From CAYFFZ01 sp049976505 (GTDB taxonomy: Archaea; Thermoproteota; Nitrososphaeria; Conexivisphaerales; UBA164): DNA of 64,000 nt. The position numbers and the translations under genes are program-made. A model generated the notes under the pieces. It saw only the letters and a list, made by a program, of their open reading frames with translations. It was not told where the DNA came from and did not search any database. The stretch covers positions 79,125 through 143,124 of the forward strand of contig JBMFIC010000003.1 of assembly GCA_049976505.1 (NCBI GenBank), written 5' to 3'. Numbering within the stretch: the first letter of the stretch is position 1; each line of letters starts with the position of its first letter. Of this stretch, positions 42,041 through 50,864 are shown piece after piece.

Positions 42041-45000
42041 ATGGAAGCTAAAAGCCCGCTTGCCGACTTCAAGACGCTTCAGAGCAGGCAGTGGGATAAA
42101 TGGGAGAGGGCGAGAAAGCTGATAGAATCCCAGGACAGGCCCATGGTTACCTTTATCGAGGGCCCCCCGACCATGAACGGGGAACCCCACATTGGGCACG
42201 TAAGGGGAAGGGTAATTAAGGATCTGTTCTACAGGATGGAGGTTCTTAAGGGGAACAAGGTTTTCTTCAGAGCAGGATGGGATACTCAAGGACTGCCGGT
42301 TGAGCTCGAGGCCGAAAAGGAGCTAGGAATAACTGGAAACAAGTATCAGGTACTCAGCAGAATAGGTGAGGAGAAGCTCGTGCAGAAGTGCAAGGAGCTG
42401 ATACATAAGTACAACGAGCTCTGGATAAAGGCGGATAGGGATCTTGGACTGATGTTTGACTACGAAAAGGCATACTGGACCTACAAGGACGAGTACATAG
42501 AGAGGGAGTGGAAGATAATAAAGGCTGCCTATGAAAAGGGCCTCCTCTATGAGGATTACAGGGTCGTTGCCTACTGTCCTAGCTGTCAGACGAGCCTGAG
42601 CAACAGCGAGGTGGCCCTCGGCTACAAGGAGGAGACAGATCCCAGTCTCTACTACAAGGTTAAGCTGGTTGACGAGGACGTCTATCTCATAGTCTGGACC
42701 ACGATGCCGTTTACCATTGTTACGGATGAAGCTGTTGCGGTAAACCCAAAGGAGGACTACGTAATTCTGAGCGTTAACGGAGAAAAATGGATAGTTGGCT
42801 CCACCTCTCTAAGCCAGTTCACCAAGGAGACAGGAATTAAGGGGGAGGTGATAGGGCATGTATCCGGTTCGGAGCTTGAGGGCAGGAGGTACATACCTCC
42901 GCTCAGGGAGTTCATTCCTGAGCAGGAGCGCATGTTCGAGAAAAAACTGGCGCACTATGTTTTTGCCGAGGAATTCGTAGATGTAACAACAGGAACTGGA
43001 ATAGTGCACCTCAGCCCAGCTAACGGGGAGGAGGACTTTGAAGTAGGAAAGAGAAGAGGTCTGCCTATATTCAACCCGATAGACGATCAGGTTAGGTTCA
43101 CAGAACAGGCTGGAAAGTACGCCGGAATGTTCGTCAGAGATGCCGACGATGTTATAGCGAAGGATCTTCAGAGCAAGGGCCTGCTTGTTAAGTACGGCAA
43201 AATAAGGCACATGTATCCAACCTGCTGGAGATCAGGACATAAGCTTGTCTTTGTTGCGAGAAGGGAGTACTTCTACGACATTCCCAAGATTGCGGATCAG
43301 GCATATGAGGAGGCCTCTAAGGTTCAATACTATTACGAGCAACCGCGCAACAGGTTCCTCGAGATAATAAAGGAGAAAAAGCCCTGGTGCATAAGCAGGG
43401 AAAGAGTCTGGGGAACGCCTCTTCCTATCTGGGTCTGCAGAAAATGTGGCAACAAGATATACCTCTTCAGCAGGGAGGAGATTATAAAAAGCGCCTTGAG
43501 GCTTCCCGATGGAGAGAACTTTGAGCTACACAAGCCATGGATAGACAGGGTTGTTGTGAGGTGTCCGAAGTGCGGTGGAGAGGCGTACAGGGAGCCGTTC
43601 GTGCTCGATACATGGCACAACAGCGGTGCAGCGCCATATGCCTCTCTTACGGATGAAGAGTACAGCAAGATCGTTCCAGTCACCTTCCTTACGGAGGGCA
43701 TAGATCAGACAAGAGGATGGGCCTACACGCTTCTTATGGAGGGCGTTATACTGAATGGCCGTTCACCTTACAGAGCCTTCCTTTTTACTGGACATGTGGT
43801 TGACGAAAAAGGCGAAAAGATGAGCAAAAGCAAGGGAAACGTGGTCTATGCCAGGGAGCTTTTCGATATGTATCCGGCTGACCTCATCAGATTCTACCTT
43901 ATGTGGAAGGCCAGCCCAATAGACGTTCTGAGCTTTGACAGAAAGGAGATGATGGAGAGACCATTCCAGGTCCTCAACACGCTATACAACCTTCACGTTT
44001 ACTACAAGATAAATGCAGGATACGATGGCTACGTATGGAGCGATGAAGCTAGGGGAGAGCTCACGGAGAAGGAGCGGTGGATTCTGGCTCTGTTTGAGAG
44101 GACTAAGAGAGATTACTACGATGCCTATGAGAAGAAAAGGCTGAACGAGATGGCCAGGATTCTCGAGAACTTTATCATAGAGCAGCTGAGCCAGAGATAT
44201 ATACCCTCCATCAGAAACGAGCTCTGGAATGACAGCCCTGAGACGGCAAGCAGAAGGTCAGGAATCTACTGGACGATAGGGAAGATACTGAGGGAGCTGG
44301 ACATAATTCTGCACCCTCTCTCCCCATATATCACGGATTACCTTTACGAGGATGTCTTTGGTCATAAGGACTCAGTGCTTCTTGAGAGGCTGCCGGGAGT
44401 CGACGAGAGCCTGATAGATGAAGCCCTGATAAGGAAGTACGATGAAGTATGGGAGATAATCTCACTTATAAACAACGCTAGGATGAAGGCAAAGATTAAG
44501 AGGCGCTGGCCTCTAAGCGAGGTGTTGGTGTACACTTCTGAAAAGCTTGAGCCAGGAGTCCTGGACCTTGTTTCGAGTCTGGCCAACGTTAAAAGCGTGA
44601 GACAGGTGTCAGGTCTTGATAGTTTGCCCATAAACGTTTCAATAAGGCCCATAGCAGGGGAGATCGGCAAAGCATTCAGGAAGGACTCTCCACGAGTTAT
44701 GACGCTCGTTCAGAACAGCGATCCAATCAGCGTGGCAAAACAGATAATGGAATCCGGATACGTGGAGCTCGAAGGGTTCAGGATCCCTTATCAGGCAATC
44801 GAAATCCAGATTTCAGCAAAGGAGGGCTATGAAGTTTCCTGGAGGAGAGGCGTAGTGGTGGTCCTTAACCTCCGCAGGGAGAAGGACCTTATAGAGGAGG
44901 GATACCTGAAGGACGTGGCAAGAAGGATCCAGTACGCAAGAAAACAGAAGGGGTACAACCCAACCCAGATTCTTGAAAGCGCCGAGCTTTACATTGAGGA

Positions 45001-45151
45001 TGTGGAAGTTGCTGACGTAGTCTCAAGGAAGGTGCAGGAGCTGTCCTACCTGACAAGGGTAAAGAGCTTCAGCATAAACGTCGGAAAGCCCAAGACCGAA
45101 GGCTTTCTGGAGTTTGAGCTGGACGATAAGAAGATCTACGTTAAGCTCTAA
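42041..45151 (+). CDS. ileS: Isoleucyl-tRNA synthetase
   Basis: A 1036-residue class I synthetase. GEPHIGHVRGRV is the HIGH motif, the CP1 editing domain has LIVWTTMPFTIVTDEAVAV and GTGIVHLSPANGEEDFEVG, and GEKMSKSKGNV is KMSKS. Zinc-binding pairs CRKCGN and CPKCGG are present in the CP region. The C-terminal anticodon and extension domains are complete. It is of the archaeal/eukaryotic type. Confidence 0.97.
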   Translation: MEAKSPLADFKTLQSRQWDKWERARKLIESQDRPMVTFIEGPPTMNGEPHIGHVRGRVIKDLFYRMEVLKGNKVFFRAGWDTQGLPVELEAEKELGITGNKYQVLSRIGEEKLVQKCKELIHKYNELWIKADRDLGLMFDYEKAYWTYKDEYIEREWKIIKAAYEKGLLYEDYRVVAYCPSCQTSLSNSEVALGYKEETDPSLYYKVKLVDEDVYLIVWTTMPFTIVTDEAVAVNPKEDYVILSVNGEKWIVGSTSLSQFTKETGIKGEVIGHVSGSELEGRRYIPPLREFIPEQERMFEKKLAHYVFAEEFVDVTTGTGIVHLSPANGEEDFEVGKRRGLPIFNPIDDQVRFTEQAGKYAGMFVRDADDVIAKDLQSKGLLVKYGKIRHMYPTCWRSGHKLVFVARREYFYDIPKIADQAYEEASKVQYYYEQPRNRFLEIIKEKKPWCISRERVWGTPLPIWVCRKCGNKIYLFSREEIIKSALRLPDGENFELHKPWIDRVVVRCPKCGGEAYREPFVLDTWHNSGAAPYASLTDEEYSKIVPVTFLTEGIDQTRGWAYTLLMEGVILNGRSPYRAFLFTGHVVDEKGEKMSKSKGNVVYARELFDMYPADLIRFYLMWKASPIDVLSFDRKEMMERPFQVLNTLYNLHVYYKINAGYDGYVWSDEARGELTEKERWILALFERTKRDYYDAYEKKRLNEMARILENFIIEQLSQRYIPSIRNELWNDSPETASRRSGIYWTIGKILRELDIILHPLSPYITDYLYEDVFGHKDSVLLERLPGVDESLIDEALIRKYDEVWEIISLINNARMKAKIKRRWPLSEVLVYTSEKLEPGVLDLVSSLANVKSVRQVSGLDSLPINVSIRPIAGEIGKAFRKDSPRVMTLVQNSDPISVAKQIMESGYVELEGFRIPYQAIEIQISAKEGYEVSWRRGVVVVLNLRREKDLIEEGYLKDVARRIQYARKQKGYNPTQILESAELYIEDVEVADVVSRKVQELSYLTRVKSFSINVGKPKTEGFLEFELDDKKIYVKL

Positions 45152-45191
45152 ATTCGTTAAGCTTTTTACTAACCCTTTGCAATCTATAGAT

Positions 45192-46271
45192 ATGAAATTT
45201 GTCCTTAAGTGCACCAAGTGCGGCAAAGAGTATCCACCTGATTTAGCTTGGCCTCGATGCACAAGCTGCGGAGGGATTCTGGAGGTTTCATACGATTATA
45301 ACACTTTGGATCTCCCTTCAGACTACAGGACGCAGTTTGTGAAGCAGTGGAAGTACAGACCATTCATGCCGATTACAAGGAAAAGACCTGTAACAGCTGG
45401 AGAGGGGGGCACTAGACTTAAGAAAGTGGGCTCATCGCCAGATATATACCTCAAGATAGAGCTCGACAACCCAACCAAGTCATTTAAGGATCGAGGCTCA
45501 ACAGTGGAAATAACGAGGGCTCTGGAGCTGGGCTTCAGCAAAGTCGTAGTGGCATCAACTGGGAACATGGCTCTCTCAGTATCGGCGTACTCAGAGATCG
45601 CCGGAATAGAAGCGATAACCTTCGTAGGATCCGGCGCAAACAGGAACAAGATAGATATGATAAGGAACAAGGGCGGAAAGATCGTTGAGGTGGATGGGGA
45701 CTTCAACGATGCGCTCGTTGAAGCTGAGAAGTTCGCAAAGAAGTCCGGAGCCTTTCTTGTAGGGGATTACCTCTACAGAAAGGAGGGCCAGAAGGGCGTC
45801 ATCTTCGAAGTCATGGACCAGCTTTCATATAACGTCCCCGATTACGTTTTTGTCCCCGTGGGCAACGGGACGCTTATATCGGCTACGTTCAAAGGCGTTT
45901 ATGAGTACAAGCTAGCTGGCCTGATTGACAGGTACCCAAAGATCATAGCGGTCCAAGCAAGAGGCGCAGATCCAATATACAGGTACTACAGAACCGGCGT
46001 CCTTAGAAAGGTCAGCATAAAAACCAAGGCAGATGCAATAGCAGTTGGACTTCCAACGTATGCGGATCAGGCAATAGAGGCCGTAAAGGGCACGGGAGGC
46101 GAGGTTATAACCGTTGGTGAGAAGGAGATGCTCTCAGCGGTTAAGAGAATCTACAGGGATGCGCAGGTATGTGCAGAGCTTGGAGGCGCTGCCGCCTATG
46201 CTGGTCTTCTTACATACGATCTGCCACGCGACGCGACCGCCGTCGCGCTAGTTACTGGCGGAAACATCTAG
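45192..46271 (+). CDS. thrC: Threonine synthase
   Basis: About 359 residues from the ATG at 45192 (the open frame begins earlier, inside ileS). An N-terminal zinc ribbon CTKCGKEYPPDLAWPRCTSCG is followed by the PLP fold: NPTKSFKDRGSTVEI contains the PLP Lys, VVASTGNMALSVSAYS binds phosphate, and FVPVGNGTLISATFKG is the Gly-rich loop. It converts O-phosphohomoserine to threonine. It starts 40 bp after ileS and is probably co-transcribed. Its stop TAG is shared on the other strand with hisS (CTAG). Confidence 0.94.
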   Translation: MKFVLKCTKCGKEYPPDLAWPRCTSCGGILEVSYDYNTLDLPSDYRTQFVKQWKYRPFMPITRKRPVTAGEGGTRLKKVGSSPDIYLKIELDNPTKSFKDRGSTVEITRALELGFSKVVVASTGNMALSVSAYSEIAGIEAITFVGSGANRNKIDMIRNKGGKIVEVDGDFNDALVEAEKFAKKSGAFLVGDYLYRKEGQKGVIFEVMDQLSYNVPDYVFVPVGNGTLISATFKGVYEYKLAGLIDRYPKIIAVQARGADPIYRYYRTGVLRKVSIKTKADAIAVGLPTYADQAIEAVKGTGGEVITVGEKEMLSAVKRIYRDAQVCAELGGAAAYAGLLTYDLPRDATAVALVTGGNI

Positions 46272-47500
46272 GGTCTTAAAACGTTTTGAACCTCCTGCAA
46301 TAACGAGCTTAATGGCAGCTCCTTTTCCTCCCTAGTCCTCATGATCTTCATCTTAAGCTTTCCCTCTGAAAGCTCGCGCGGGAGGACTAGAACGGCAACT
46401 TCAGCTCCGTTTCTCTCCGCCTCAGCAAGCTGCTCATTAAGCCTCGACTTTCTGGCCAGCTCAGCCGTAACTCCAGACGACCTGAGCGTTTCTGCAACCT
46501 TCAACGCCTGGCCTTTCAGTTCCCCTGTATAAACCACATAAACAACGCGAGGTCTTTCTGGCACCTTGGAGCTTGCGAGAAGAAGCCTGTCAACGCCTCC
46601 TGCAACGCCCAACGCCTTGAGGTCGGGCCTCCCAAAGACGGCAGGAAGCACGTCATAGCCTCCTCCGCCAGCTACAGCACCCAGGTCCTGCTGTCCGGCC
46701 GCGTACGCTTCATATACAATGTCTGTATAGTAGTCCAGTCCCCTGACTATTCTGAAGCTCACCTCTGCAGGCACCCCCATGTCCCTCAGCAGGTCTCTTA
46801 GGCGCAAAAGATCCTCCCTTATGAAACCTTTTACTATGTCGGAGTCCTCGTCAGCAGATGAGATGTCTAGAACGCTCGAGACCGTGTTTTCATCGAATCC
46901 CCTTTCAACGTATTCGGATATTATTTCATCCCTGCTCTTCTTCCCAAGTTTATCAAGGGCCCTCATGAGGTCTATGCTGAACTTATTTTTAGCGATGCTC
47001 CTAATCGCGTCCTCAACGGTCCTTCTGTCGCTTATATATATCAAAGGATTATTGACGCCAGATTCAGCTAGCATCCGGTAAGTGAAGGCCAGCACCTCAG
47101 CGTAGGCCTCTGGGCTTTTATCGCCATACACCTCAACGTCCCACTGATAGAACCATCGATATCTTCCTCTCTGGGGCTCATCGTATCTCCACATGCTGGC
47201 AAACGATCCAAGCTTAACAGGAAGTGGCAGATCCCTTCTCTCGCAGACGTATCTTGTTATTCCAACGGTAAGATCGAAACGCAGCCCAAGATCTCTGCCA
47301 GACTTGTCCTTAAACGCATATATTTCATTCACTATCTCCTCGCCTCCCTTTGCCTCAAGGGTTTCGAGGAGCTCTATGGATGACGGCTCCATCAGCCTTA
47401 CGTTATATACTCTGGCAAGTTTGACGAAGTTCTCTCTGATTAGTTCCATCCTTTCGTATGTATCGGGATCGTAATCCCTTAATCCACGAGGAACTCTCAT
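46268..47500 (-). CDS. hisS: Histidyl-tRNA synthetase
   Basis: A 410-residue class II synthetase. It opens RVPRGLRDYDPDTYERM, has FDLTVGITRYVCER, motif 2 in MWRYDEPQRGRYRWFYQWDVE, and the HisRS-specific RGLDYYTDIVYEAY and GGGGYDVLPAVFG. The C-terminal anticodon domain begins near VVYVVYTGEL. It is convergent with thrC. Confidence 0.96.
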   Translation of the reverse strand: MRVPRGLRDYDPDTYERMELIRENFVKLARVYNVRLMEPSSIELLETLEAKGGEEIVNEIYAFKDKSGRDLGLRFDLTVGITRYVCERRDLPLPVKLGSFASMWRYDEPQRGRYRWFYQWDVEVYGDKSPEAYAEVLAFTYRMLAESGVNNPLIYISDRRTVEDAIRSIAKNKFSIDLMRALDKLGKKSRDEIISEYVERGFDENTVSSVLDISSADEDSDIVKGFIREDLLRLRDLLRDMGVPAEVSFRIVRGLDYYTDIVYEAYAAGQQDLGAVAGGGGYDVLPAVFGRPDLKALGVAGGVDRLLLASSKVPERPRVVYVVYTGELKGQALKVAETLRSSGVTAELARKSRLNEQLAEAERNGAEVAVLVLPRELSEGKLKMKIMRTREEKELPLSSLLQEVQNVLRP

Positions 47501-47562
47501 CGGCGTTCACATACTTACTTTATCGCAGAAATATAAACTATGGCCACTAAAATTCCGTTCTC

Positions 47563-48531
47563 TTAAGACTTCTGCGAGGACTGTCCAAGAGATCCCAGTT
47601 CGGCAAGCAGCGCGCTGAGCTGTATATCTGGGTGAGCTCCCTGTATCAGCCTGTAATCGTACTCAGCAAAAACCTTGGCCACCTGAGCCTGGTTGAGATC
47701 CTTTCTTCCACTTATGGCGGAAAACATCATCTTAAGTATGTCGGATTCCGGCAGCCCGTAAACCACGATAAGCCTGTAGAGTATTTCTCTGGCCTTTTTG
47801 AAGTCGCCCGATAAGGCAGCATCTATCATCTGGTTGATGTCGCTCTCACGGGTAACGGTCATTATGGCCTTCACGTTCTCAACGTTCACCTCGCCAAGAG
47901 CTGCTGCCTGCTGCAAGTAGTTGATCGCCTTCCTCATATCCCCCTCGCTGAGGTTGTAAATCATCTTAAGAGCATCCACGGCGCACTTAACCTTCTCGTT
48001 GTTGCATATGAACTGCAGCCTCTTTATCACGGCGTCCTCGCTGAGTCTCTTGAACCTGAATATAGCACACCTGCTCTGGATGGGCTCTATTATGTTGCTC
48101 GAGACGTTTGCTATAATTATGAACCTTGCATTTGCCGACGACTCCTCCATGATCCTTCTGAGCGCTGTCTGGGCATCAGCTGTCATCTCGTCGGCCTCAT
48201 CCAGTATAATGATCCTGTATGGGATGCCAGCGGATTTATCAACGAACCTCGTGAAGTTCTTTATCGTCGTTCTTACGGTGTCTATACCTCTTGTGTCCGA
48301 GGCGTTAAGCTCAAGGGTGTAGTTCCTCCAGTTTTCCCCGAGTATTTCCCGTGCGAGGCAGAATGCTATTGTAGTCTTTCCTGTCCCTGGAGGTCCTGCG
48401 AAGAGAAGGTGAGGCATGTCCTCTGGCTTCTTAAGAAATCCCTTTAGCCTCTCCACGATCTCCTCCTGATCCTCTACCTCATCAAGCTTCTGTGGTCTGT
48501 ACTTTTCAACCCACATTAATTCACGCATCAT
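47563..48531 (-). CDS. rfcS: Replication factor C small subunit
   Basis: A 322-residue clamp-loader AAA+ ATPase. WVEKYRPQKLDEV is the RFC box, FAGPPGTGKTTIAF Walker A, RIIILDEADEMTADAQTALRR Walker B with sensor residues, and QSRCAIFRF the Arg-finger SRC. It loads PCNA onto DNA with RFC-L, which is not in the window. Its start overlaps the 3' end of moaB by 11 bp. Several closely spaced in-frame ATGs exist; the first is used here. Confidence 0.97.
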   Translation of the reverse strand: MMRELMWVEKYRPQKLDEVEDQEEIVERLKGFLKKPEDMPHLLFAGPPGTGKTTIAFCLAREILGENWRNYTLELNASDTRGIDTVRTTIKNFTRFVDKSAGIPYRIIILDEADEMTADAQTALRRIMEESSANARFIIIANVSSNIIEPIQSRCAIFRFKRLSEDAVIKRLQFICNNEKVKCAVDALKMIYNLSEGDMRKAINYLQQAAALGEVNVENVKAIMTVTRESDINQMIDAALSGDFKKAREILYRLIVVYGLPESDILKMMFSAISGRKDLNQAQVAKVFAEYDYRLIQGAHPDIQLSALLAELGSLGQSSQKS

Positions 48532-49024
48532 GTCCGCTTCCCCTTCTTACGCTAATTATATGTTCTATGCTCTCCATAAATATCTTTAGCCCTTCCTCTA
48601 CTGCATCACGCGATCCAGGGAGCGAAACTATCACGGAATCCCCAAGAAGCGCCACGGTCATGTTTCCAAGAAGACCTCTGGCCCCCAGCCGTTCATAGCT
48701 CCTCCTCCTGAACTCCTCTCCAGGCCCCTCTATGACCTTGTCCGCAAGCTTTCTAACTACCTCATCGGTGTAATCAGTCCTTGAGGGACCTGTCCCACCT
48801 ATGAGCACAGCAACATCGGCCTTAAAGTTGAAAACCGACTGACCCAGAGCCCCCGCTATCGCAGTCCTGTCATCAGGAACTAGAAACCTGCAGCATACTT
48901 TAAATCCATAGTTCCTTATCATTGCAGAAGCAAGCAGACCGCTTTCGTCAGGCTTCTGCTCGTTATAAAACCTTGACGTGCTGATCGTGATAATGCCGAA
49001 CTTTAGCCCTAATTTCCTCTCCAT
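48521..49024 (-). CDS. moaB: Molybdopterin biosynthesis MoaB/MogA-family protein
   Basis: About 167 residues from the ATG at 49024, with a GTG immediately before. FGIITISTSRFYNEQKPDESG and LIGGTGPSRTDYTDEVVRKL are the MoaB/MogA molybdopterin-binding motifs, and VIVSLPGSRDAVEEGLK lies near the end. It adenylylates molybdopterin before metal insertion. Together with moaC it shows that the organism makes molybdenum or tungsten cofactor. Confidence 0.93.
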   Translation of the reverse strand: MERKLGLKFGIITISTSRFYNEQKPDESGLLASAMIRNYGFKVCCRFLVPDDRTAIAGALGQSVFNFKADVAVLIGGTGPSRTDYTDEVVRKLADKVIEGPGEEFRRRSYERLGARGLLGNMTVALLGDSVIVSLPGSRDAVEEGLKIFMESIEHIISVRRGSGHDA

Positions 49025-49209
49025 CACAATTAATTAAACGCATGCCCGTATAAAAAGCCTGAGTTGTAATCGGTACGCTTAGCTAAAAAATGTCAGGTTA
49101 GGGGTAAGCAAAGCGCTCTGGCTTTAAGAAAGCGTCAAAGCCAAGTAGCGGGTTGTTGAATAAAGGCAAATCTATTTAGCCTAGCTTTTTCTAATAAAAT
49201 AACTGAAAA

Positions 49210-50436
49210 ATGGCAGTTAGGTTGGCTATTATTGGCAAAACTAACGCTGGGAAGACAACCATATTTAACACGGTAACTGGGAGGAATGAGCCGATAGGAA
49301 ACTACATGTTCACAACCCAGTCTCCTGTTGCCGCTGTTACGTATGTTACCTCCCCCTGTGTTCATAAGGAGTTCAGGGTTGTTGACAACCCAGTTAACTC
49401 CAAGTGCATAGATGGCTGGAGATACATTCCAATAGAGATAGTCGATCTGCCTGGGCTAATCAAAGGAGCCAGCTACGGGAGAGGGCTTGGCACGAGGTTT
49501 CTATCGGAGGCTATGAAGGCAGATGCTTTACTGCACGTGGTTGATGCATCGGGAAGCATAGACGAGGACGGAAGAATAGCTGAGCCCGGAACGGGAGATC
49601 CATTCAGGGACTATCAGGAAATAGAGGGCGAGATAGTCCAGTGGCTCAAGAGCCTTATAGAGAACAACCTTGACAGAATAGCCAAAAGGGTCGAGTACGC
49701 CAAAACCGAGCAGGAGGCCATTTCCGGGATTTACGAGTCGCTGTCCGGTCTGAAAATAACAAGGCTGCACATCATGCAGGCTCTCGAAGAGACGAACATG
49801 AGCGCCTTCGACTTTAAGAACATGTCCGATCAGAGGCTTTGGCAGTTCGCCGCCATTATAAGGGATATATCGAAGCCAACGCTTATTGTTGCCAATAAGC
49901 TCGACCTTCCAACGGCCGATGCTGGATTCAGGAGCTTAAAGGAGAAGATCAAGGACAAGATTATAGTTCCTACTAGCGCTAGCCTTGAGCTAGTGCTTCG
50001 CAGGGCAGAGGAAAAAGGAGCCGTAAGGTACAACCCAGCTGAGGAGAACTACGTCGTTGTCGACAGCTCAAAGCTTACTCAGGAGGAGAGGAAGGCCATA
50101 GACTTCTTCAATAAGTTCCTGATAAGGGAGATGATGAGGGCTGGAATACAGTTCGCCATCAACGTTGCCGTCTTTAAGCTGCTGAGGATGAACGTGGTTT
50201 ACCCAGTCGCCGATCCCAAGAGGCTGTCGGACAAAAAGGGGAACGTCCTTCCTGATGCTTACTTGGTGCCGGACGGAAGCACCGTTAAGGATCTCGCCGA
50301 AATAATACACACCGACCTTGCAAAGGGTCTCCTGTATGCAATAGATGTAAGAACTGGACTGAGGCTGCCTCCAACGTATAAGATAAAGGACAGGGACGTG
50401 CTGCACCTCGTCTCTGCCTCCAAGAAGTCCAAGTAA
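49210..50436 (+). CDS. YchF/Obg-family GTPase with TGS domain
   Basis: A 408-residue P-loop NTPase. G1 is AIIGKTNAGKTTIFN, G3 DLPGLIKGASYGRGLGTRFL and G4 VANKLDLPTAD; the NKLD motif favours GTP over ATP, unlike the NMSE of bacterial YchF. A helical insert occupies about 125-200 and the C-terminal about 75 residues form a TGS domain (LRLPPTYKIKDRDVLHL). Archaeal members are thought to bind ribosomes or translation factors. Confidence 0.92.
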   Translation: MAVRLAIIGKTNAGKTTIFNTVTGRNEPIGNYMFTTQSPVAAVTYVTSPCVHKEFRVVDNPVNSKCIDGWRYIPIEIVDLPGLIKGASYGRGLGTRFLSEAMKADALLHVVDASGSIDEDGRIAEPGTGDPFRDYQEIEGEIVQWLKSLIENNLDRIAKRVEYAKTEQEAISGIYESLSGLKITRLHIMQALEETNMSAFDFKNMSDQRLWQFAAIIRDISKPTLIVANKLDLPTADAGFRSLKEKIKDKIIVPTSASLELVLRRAEEKGAVRYNPAEENYVVVDSSKLTQEERKAIDFFNKFLIREMMRAGIQFAINVAVFKLLRMNVVYPVADPKRLSDKKGNVLPDAYLVPDGSTVKDLAEIIHTDLAKGLLYAIDVRTGLRLPPTYKIKDRDVLHLVSASKKSK

Positions 50437-50474
50437 ATACAAACCTTAAATTATAGTTCCAACATCCAATATTC

Positions 50475-50714
50475 ATGGAAGTGGAGTTTTCGTACGCGCA
50501 GATATACAGGATATTCAAGAAAGGAGGCGCGGAAAGGGTTAGCGATGAAGCGATCAAGGAGCTGGCCGAGTTCTTTGAAAAGTACGGAGAAAAGATAGCA
50601 GCACAGGCGGCGGAGCTGGCAGCTCACGCGGGAAGAAAAACGGTAAAAGCTTCTGATGTAAAACTGGCAATAAAAAATATATTAAACATAAACTTAAATG
50701 AGGAGAACCGTTAA
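50475..50714 (+). CDS. Archaeal histone-fold protein
   Basis: A 79-residue protein with the three-helix histone fold: a short helix at about 4-15 (YAQIYRIFKKGGAERVS), the long central helix DEAIKELAEFFEKYGEKIAAQAAELAAHAGRK in two parts around residues 22-53, and KTVKASDVKLAIKNIL as the last strand and helix. The N-terminus is less basic than in HMf-like histones, and there is a short acidic tail, so it may bind DNA with a partner. It lies 38 bp downstream of the GTPase gene. Confidence 0.88.
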   Translation: MEVEFSYAQIYRIFKKGGAERVSDEAIKELAEFFEKYGEKIAAQAAELAAHAGRKTVKASDVKLAIKNILNINLNEENR

Positions 50715-50724
50715 GTACTGCGCT

Positions 50725-50781
50725 TTATGAGGAAGACTGCTGGCCCTCTTTCTTCTCCTCAGCCTTCTTCTTCTTGGCCAT
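50725..50781 (-). CDS. Small Lys-rich ORF, 18 codons
   Basis: The frame encodes MAKKKKAEEKKEGQQSSS and ends in TAA. It is too short for usual gene calling but has GAGGTGA six bases before its ATG, a near-perfect match to the archaeal anti-Shine-Dalgarno, and a TATA-like ATTAAATAC (50817-50825) at the right distance for a 14-nt leader. It follows the dp1 gene on the same strand with its own promoter. I do not recognise the peptide; its composition resembles basic tails of ribosomal proteins such as S25e. It could also be the leader of an untranslated RNA. Confidence 0.5.
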   Translation of the reverse strand: MAKKKKAEEKKEGQQSSS

Positions 50782-50816
50782 CGTCTTCACCTCGTGAGTT
50801 TATAATGTCCGTTCTT

Positions 50817-50825
50817 GTATTTAAT
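50817..50825 (-). promoter_or_regulatory. Promoter of the Lys-rich small ORF
   Basis: On the minus strand ATTAAATAC lies about 40 bp past the dp1 stop and about 40 bp before the small-ORF ATG; transcription would start near 50795. A second AT-rich element (CATTATAAAC, 50798-50807) lies between them. Confidence 0.45.
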
Positions 50826-50864
50826 CTTTTCCCAGCGACGTAATTTTTATTAGCTTTTTCATAA

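Noticed and set aside
42002..42289. Minus-strand ORFs opposite the large aaRS and TCA genes
   Set aside because: They are shadows of strongly coding frames on the other strand and have no recognisable domains or initiation signals.
45114..45191. Threonine synthase starting inside ileS
   Set aside because: The open frame extends upstream, but the zinc-ribbon domain starts at the ATG at 45192, just after a suitable intergenic gap.
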